This document shows positions 52,501-64,000 of a stretch of DNA of 64,000 bases, piece after piece. Below the pieces are notes generated by a model. That model was not told the origin of the DNA. It saw only the letters and a program-made list of their open reading frames with translations, and did no database searches. Source of the DNA: Moringa oleifera (lineage: Eukaryota > Streptophyta > Magnoliopsida > Brassicales > Moringaceae); contig JAJFZO010000866.1 of assembly GCA_021397835.1 (NCBI GenBank), positions 379,501 through 443,500 of the forward strand, written 5' to 3'. The position numbers and the translations under genes are program-made. Positions within the stretch are counted from its first letter, which is position 1; every line of letters starts with the position of its first letter.

Positions 52501-53641
52501 TAAGGTGACACCACAGTATTCCCTGTTCTACCTATCCTAGTAAAGTTAAAGGGAGCATAATCATCCATTGCCTCATGCCTAAATGGTCATCAAGTCAACC
52601 CCAGCAACTCAACCACTCGAGTAAAATTATACAAACGCTCAACATAATGACACAAATCCAAGCATGACATATACATCTAGATGATAAACTGAAGAACTTC
52701 AAATCAAGCATCCAATACAAAATACAGAAACCAAAAAAGGCTCCTTTCTTCTAAATCATGCAGCTTTTAAGCTGGCATTGCCAAAATTGAAAACAAATCT
52801 GCTAGCACTCTGCCCTTTAAAGTTCATAGCTTGTGACTAACACTATAATAACCACATCTCATGCCTATATTTCTTCCAAACGAACATTAAAACCGTCAAT
52901 CCTGTAGAGAAGACTTCGACTCTTCTCACCATTGAGCCAGGAAACATGCTTGTGTCCAAGTTGTCCACTTCAATAAAACCATTCTCTTGACACCCATTAG
53001 AGTAACCCGAACAAGCTCGTTCTCACTTTCTCACCCCACTGTACCCACCAAATCCTACCAGAAATCAGTAGAGAAAACGTCCAACAAACGGGTCCCACAA
53101 TTTATGTCAAATCTAAGCTCTTATTGAAAGAGAGCTAACCTTCAACAAGAGAGACTGAAGGTGGGGAAACCACGTCCTGGCTATACAGATTAATGTATGG
53201 ATCTGATCCAATCTCCCACAAATCTTGCTCAAATCCCACGACCCCCTCTAAATCCACTACCAGATCGGCCCCAACAAACCCCTGCTACGACTAAGTTCAC
53301 AGATCAACCCACGTAAACCCAAAGAACACAATAAATGAACAATTGCTTGATCTCACACACACGCTCTCCAACAAATCATACCCGATCGGCAACATTTCCC
53401 GAGTAACCAATGAACAAACTCCACAAATTGCCAAAAATGGGGGAATGACGTCAGAGAAAACCCCAGAAATCGGTCAAAACTTCAAACAAGAGAAAAAAAA
53501 AAAAAAAGGAGAGGACAATATTGAAATCTCATGGAGTGATATAACAAAAGTTACCTCTTGTTCAGATAAGGGCTTGCACTGCATGAGCTGATTAATCTGC
53601 TCATCAAGATTTCCATGAGAGTTCGAAGGGACGGAATCCAT
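46560..53641 (-). CDS. PP2A-4: PP2A catalytic subunit (PP2A-3/4 type)
   Basis: This is the catalytic subunit of Ser/Thr protein phosphatase 2A, which works with scaffold A and regulatory B subunits in cytosol and nucleus. Eleven exons: 53641-53555, 51665-51609, 50767-50684, 49604-49533, 48738-48667, 48370-48330, 47893-47827, 47350-47159, 47069-46980, 46886-46779, 46625-46560, encoding 311 residues (family about 306-313). The metal-binding motifs are complete: GDIHG at 58-62, GDYVDRG at 86-92 and GNHE at 118-121. The C-terminus RRTPDYFL carries the conserved Thr, Tyr and terminal Leu that are phosphorylated or methylated to control holoenzyme assembly. The N-terminus ([18 protein letters not shown]) places it in plant subfamily II with PP2A-3 and PP2A-4, which are not separable by eye. 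It lies head to head with the DEAD-box helicase gene. Confidence 0.96.
46630..46651. repeat. 22-base poly-A/T run at the last PP2A acceptor
   Basis: Twenty-two consecutive A on the plus strand are a poly-T tract on the coding strand, directly before the TAG acceptor of the last PP2A exon. It forms an unusually uniform polypyrimidine tract. Confidence 0.9.
49333..49496 (-). repeat. 80-bp tandem duplication in a PP2A intron
   Basis: Two neighbouring copies, 49333-49412 and about 49416-49496, share CCAAGCAGACAAATTTTC, GTAAAACT-like and AAAAACCTT..AACATTC blocks and both end AGAGATC. They differ at roughly a dozen positions and small gaps. They lie in the intron between the exon ending 49533 and the exon starting 48738. 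Confidence 0.85.
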
Positions 53642-54469
53642 TTTGTTCCACTTCTCTCTACTTCAGTTAGATCCCTTCGATTTTTCTTGCCCTAAACTTA
53701 AATGATTCCAGGCTAACCTCCCTAGATTTCTCAATTAAAAACCCTAGATTTCACCTGCTTTAAGCTTTTCTGCTCCAAGAAAGAGAATGAGACAGGGAAA
53801 TTTCTAGTTTCTGAAGAAAGAGGAAGAGAAGTGACCGGTGGTGAAGAAATCGATGCTATGGAGAAAGAGAGAGAGGTTCTCTTTTTGCTGTTTTTGTTTT
53901 TAACTTTTATTAACCACTCCTTTTGAAAAATAAAATTTAGTTTCGTTTTTGGCATTAAATTTGAGAATCATTTAACACCCATCTGGATTCTCCCTTCAGC
54001 ATGTGAATCAGACGGACCAATCATCAGGGAGTTTCTTTTGCCTTGGCTTCTTTTCATTGGCTCGCAAGCAGCTACACTTAGAAAGCGCGTGGAAATGGCT
54101 CACCTCGTTGTCTTGAGATTGTGGACGCGATTGGCTGATCTTATGAAGATCTCATCGGGAGCGAACGATGCATACAAAATGTTTGCATGTGATGTTTGCC
54201 TCCATCTTTAAAAAATCGTGAGCTTAATTTATGTGAATAGAACATCAATATTGACAAATTATAATCCATTATGATTGGTTTAGTTTCTACAATTACGGTT
54301 GAATTTCAACCAGCAAAGATTCGTATATTACTTTGGAGACAAATGGAAAAGTAAAACTATAGCAAATAGTCTTTTAAGTGATCATAATCAGTTGTCAAAG
54401 CATATAGCAAAATCATATTATTATATGAGTAATATATATTTTGTCGACTTGAATAAATTCCTACTAGCC
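53642..54469. promoter_or_regulatory. PP2A leader and promoter
   Basis: On the minus strand this is the upstream region of the PP2A gene. GA-rich sequence on the plus strand (about 53775-53880), hence CT-rich on the coding strand, is typical of a plant 5' leader and Y-patch promoter. An ATG-free exon probably ends in this stretch; no TATA box stands out. Confidence 0.45.
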
Positions 54470-55960
54470 TTATCTTAAAGTTGCACTAAAGGATGATATT
54501 ATTTTTTATAATAAAAATATATAAATAAAATTTAATATAAAATTTTAAAATTAAAAAATTTTATATACTACAACCGAGAAATAATATAAAATTATTTACT
54601 TATTAATAAGCATTTTTAAGATACAAGAAATAGCATTACTTGACTTAAACTCTCATTATAGCTTGGTAGCAATACATGACCAAATGTCAAAGCAACAACT
54701 ACAACTCATGCAACGACAAAGTGAGCATGACAATACTTCATACAACTTAATTTGACTTAAAAGTAAAAGTATTGTAGTAACGGTATTATAACAATAAGTA
54801 CCTTCTTCACATGCATCAAATTTAAGACAATAATAAGATTTTATGGCTTTAAAGCAATTTCCTTTTGTTTTATTTAAAAAGTATAGCAGTTAATTTGTAT
54901 CATTATATGATGTATTAAATCTTTTGGATCTTTGTTTTTTTGTATTTAAATGTTTTTTTATAAATAATTTATGATTATGTGCATTTTAATATCGATTGTA
55001 AAATAACAGGATAAACATCAGAAACAATTTTAAACACTAATGGATGAGAAATAATAAAACTAGATATGATTGAAAATTTTAAAAATGAAGGCATTCAAAT
55101 TGAGAATTTTGAAGTATTGAAAATTTTATATAAATGTAAAAATATTAAAGTTAACATCATAAAATTACCAATCAAATATATTTACAAAGTAATAAAAATG
55201 TATAAATTTAAACTAAATTAAAATTTATTAAAAAATTTAAATTATTCAAATTGATGATATGATATAATGAAACAGATTACAAAAAATTTTAAAAATTTAC
55301 AAGTACTAAAAATATAAATTTTTAAATTTATATTATCAAAAATTTTAAAAATATATAAAAAATGGATCTTATATAAACAGTTATTCAAAATTAAAGGGTA
55401 AACCAAAATATAGTGGAGAATTTATTTGAATAATTGTTTTTAGTATTTCAATTATGAAAATACTGTTATTGTATAATTATTTACGTTAATATCAAATTTG
55501 ATACTTGATAGACATAAAAAAATATTTAAGTTATCTTTATAAAAAAATTTAAAATTTTATGAGTACCGAAAATATGTATTTTAAAAATTATATTATCTTA
55601 ATTTTTATAAAAAATAGTTTTTACATAAAAGTTATTCAAATTTAAGAAATCTACCTAATTCTTTTGAATTATTTTTTAAGTATTTAAATAAAAAAATATT
55701 TTCAATATTTTTATAATTGTTTAAATTAAGTTAAATTTGATATTAAATTAATAAATTAAATATTGATATTACTTTGTGAACACAAAATATTGATTAACAA
55801 TATGAAATAAATATTAAAATATTTATTATTCTTATTATTTTATTTTATTAAATTATTGCTAATTATTTGAAAAAACTAAACATAATTCAAATAAGTAACC
55901 ATAATCTTATTAATACAATTTGATTTTGCAGGTAAATTATATTATTTTCGCAAATGAGGT
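54470..55960. repeat. AT-rich tract with a diverged tandem repeat
   Basis: About 1.5 kb of very AT-rich sequence separates the head-to-head PP2A and helicase genes. Inside it two diverged units of about 240-260 bp are recognisable: AGTACT/CAAAATAT, then ATTATC, TATAAAAAATRG, ACATAA(A/C)AGTTATTCAAA and finally AAATTTGATA, at about 55285-55511 and 55545-55745. A degenerate transposable element is possible, but no ends or coding remnant are seen. Confidence 0.5.
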
Positions 55961-56470
55961 TAATCTAATATTAGAAATGAAAAATAAAAGGAGTTTCCAC
56001 AGATTAGGAGGGTAATGCTGTAATTTCATGAACACCTGTAGATTAACAGCATAGTAAAATTGCAGTAGGTCACCAATGTTGGGTAAGCGTTTTTCAGACC
56101 GCTCGTTCTTTATTATGCGCCAGCCGCAATATATACGGACCTCGCGTTTTTTCGTTTTTTTATTATTTTTTTAAATTTTTATTTTCTATTTGGAAAAAGA
56201 AAGAGAATGACGGGGAGAGGAGACCTTATTGATTCTCATTTGACAAACGCACACAGAAACGTAAAGAGTGAGACACGTTAAACGAAATCCTAGGGGGAGA
56301 GAGAGAGAGAGAGCTATTCCTTTTTGAGAGAGAAACAGCAGATATTTTTGTTTTGTTTTCCTTTTTCTCTTTGTGTGTCTGCATATTTAGGGTTTCTTTT
56401 GGATCTTCTTCTTTCTGCATCCTTTCTCCGTCAAGGTCTTTAAGCAATTTCTAGGTTCCTTAATTCTCAG
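55961..56470 (+). promoter_or_regulatory. Helicase promoter and 5'UTR exon
   Basis: This includes the upstream region of the DEAD-box gene. A GA microsatellite occupies about 56296-56313, and CT-rich leader sequence with TTTAGGGTTTCTTTT near 56387 precedes a donor (TTCTCAG/GTTCGG) at 56470. The leader exon probably starts near 56200-56280; no clear TATA box is visible. Confidence 0.45.
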
Positions 56471-57100
56471 GTTCGGTTCTTTCTTTCCCTCTCTCTTCTC
56501 TGACTTCATAAACGTATTTGTGTATCTATGTGTATGCATCTATATCTGTCTACTTGTTTATTACGTGGTCTTAGTGTGGATTCGTGAAATTAGTGGGTTG
56601 CTTGTTCTTGCTCTAGTTCTTACATTTCATCTTCCTCTACGCCGTTTGTGTTTCTTTGCCATGGTAGATCATGTTTTTGATTTTTTGTTTTTGTTTGGAA
56701 CTTTTAATTTTGGAGATTGTTTGATTGTGGAGAAAAGGAAAATGTTTTGCAGCGCAATTTACTGTATGTTTTTGGCTAATGAGGACTTTCCTCGGGCATT
56801 CTCTCTTTTTGTCCTCTTATCTTTGACTAGTTAGTTTCATTATTGGGCAACTGCCTGCTGATGTGTCTTATTGCTTGCATTTTCTTGTTGCATTTGTTGG
56901 TATCGTTTAGCCACATTTTGATCAGTTTGAGTTTGAGATTTTTCTTGATATATGCTGGCTGATCAGGGTATTGAATTGGACGAGAAAGAGAAAGTTTCTG
57001 TGCGCGTTATCATTTTTGTTCCTGGTATTTAAAGCAATTTCTTATTTCTCTAGAAGGGGATTTCAAAGTATCCAGTTTGTGTGAGGATCTGTTACTGCAG
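56471..57100 (+). other. 5'UTR intron of the DEAD-box helicase gene
   Basis: A 630-bp intron is inferred between a donor after TTCTCAG at 56470 and an acceptor (GTTACTGCAG) ending at 57100, 16 bases before the start codon. The sequence between is U-rich as in plant introns. The acceptor is convincing; the donor is the best candidate rather than the only one. Confidence 0.6.
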
Positions 57101-57116
57101 AAAGGATTGAATTGTG

Positions 57117-62927
<5,811 letters not shown>

Positions 62928-64000
62928 CACGCCATGTCTTAAAGTACCTAGTGTCTAGTGGTTGCAGAGTTTCTCCCTTCCTCTACAGGGAATGTCTTTT
63001 AAGTTTCCATAATGTGTTTTCATTAGCATTTGTAGCTATGCTGTTACATGCTGTTGGAATGCTTATGGCTGTTCTGAGGGAGGGGGATGTGTGTGGCAGG
63101 AATAGAATGGTGTGTAATGTTAGGTTTTGGATAAAATTTATCAAAAACGAAATATGTTAGGTTTTGATGAAGAAATTCTAACATAATAGGTATTACTTTG
63201 GGCTCATTCTTTTTTGCTGGTAATTTTGTTCGGTGAATATGGGTTGTAGAATGTGTAATGGGAGAGGGAGAGGGTTTCTTTTCGGCCACTTCGTGTGTTA
63301 TCTCATAGACACGTTCTTTTCAACCCAGTTTGTGGGGATTAACTTGTTGAGGCTTTGGTCCTGCCATTTTCATCTTCAAGGGTATTTTCCCCTTTCAAAG
63401 GAGTTCAAAGGTTTTTGTAATATTTTGGTGTTGACTGAATAAATACCAAGTTATCTTGAGAAGTGAATGTTACTTCTGTTTAAACTTTTAAGTGCACAAC
63501 TGAGATTGAGCCCAGCCTTTTAGGGGAAAATGTATGGTGCATTATTATTTAGCTTAACTCTTCTTTCCCGTTGTTTTTTATCTTTACTGAATAAATATGA
63601 GTTGTTGGATCCTATTTCTGCTGCATTTGAATTGGTTTCACTTGTCATTAGTTTAATTAATGTGTTTGCATATATATATCAAGAGTGATATTGCGGTAGT
63701 AAGATAAATGTAGATTGAAATAGTTCTGTTAAAAGTGGATATGGGGGACTTGATCCATCACATTTTTTTGTATTAAATTGAAGGTAAACAGGTAGGCTTT
63801 TTGGGTATAGCTGAAAAGGTCATTAAGTGTGGAGGTCTGAAAGCACCTACCCCAGGTTAATTACGGGCTGTTGTGTGTTGTGCCATTTTTGTTTTAGAAA
63901 TGATAAGGAAGTGCTGATTTTGGTAATAAACAATGATGGTTTATGTATGTGGCAGACCGGTACCTTATTGACTAGTAGGTATTTAATGGACCAGTCATGT
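62928..64000 (+). other. Helicase 3'UTR and downstream flank
   Basis: No coding region recognised. AATAAA polyadenylation-type signals occur near 63439 and 63591 in AT-rich, T-rich sequence. The window ends before another gene begins. Confidence 0.55.

Overview
The window looks like nuclear DNA of a dicot plant, probably a rosid: genes with many short AT-rich introns, U-rich intron sequence, 5'UTR introns, low GC, and plant-only proteins (COP10, plant TAF7, SCL-type SR protein, feruloyl-CoA ortho-hydroxylase, PUT transporters, plastid phytoene synthase). I could not identify the species. Exon models were built by hand from splice signals and reading-frame phase. All twelve complete models close in frame; one further gene has an unresolved first junction.

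Layout, left to right. 1-2.76 kb: no gene seen. 2764-4549 (-): TAF7, a TFIID subunit. 7334-10096 (+): SC35-like splicing factor SCL30A/SCL33, divergent from TAF7 across a short promoter with site II and telo-box motifs. 13590-17289 (+): GPI-anchored GH17 beta-1,3-glucanase with an X8 domain. 19276-22176 (+): COP10, a catalytically dead E2 variant that represses photomorphogenesis. 23158-29358 (+): peroxisomal acyl-activating enzyme AAE18. 29902-30942 (-): kelch F-box protein. 31630-32852 (-): feruloyl-CoA 6'-hydroxylase-like dioxygenase. 34039-35457 and 36610-37998 (-): two tandem polyamine (PUT/LAT) transporters. 39653-42663 (+): plastid PLAT-like membrane protein. 43685-45675 (+): phytoene synthase, diverged and probably PSY3-type. 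46560-53641 (-): PP2A catalytic subunit (PP2A-3/4 type). 57117-62927 (+): DEAD-box helicase RH11/RH37 (DED1/DDX3 type). After 62.93 kb: 3'UTR and flank.

The genes do not form one pathway; they are housekeeping or regulatory genes whose order is old. From memory of Arabidopsis loci, TAF7-SCL33-AAE18 are neighbours on chromosome 1 (about At1g55300-55320), COP10-GH17-SCL30A and F6'H1-PUT4 on chromosome 3 (about At3g13550-13570 and At3g13610-13620), and PP2A-C lies beside RH11/RH37 at two further loci. The window thus appears to keep, unfractionated, an order that Arabidopsis split between duplicated segments.

I found no obviously new multi-gene system. The most interesting signals are small: a GAAG cluster in an SCL33 intron matching a known autoregulatory element, a tandem duplication that copies a 5' splice site in the glucanase gene, a copied exon head inside a phytoene synthase intron, a 24-bp perfect inverted repeat near the PLAT gene start, and several diverged local tandem duplications.
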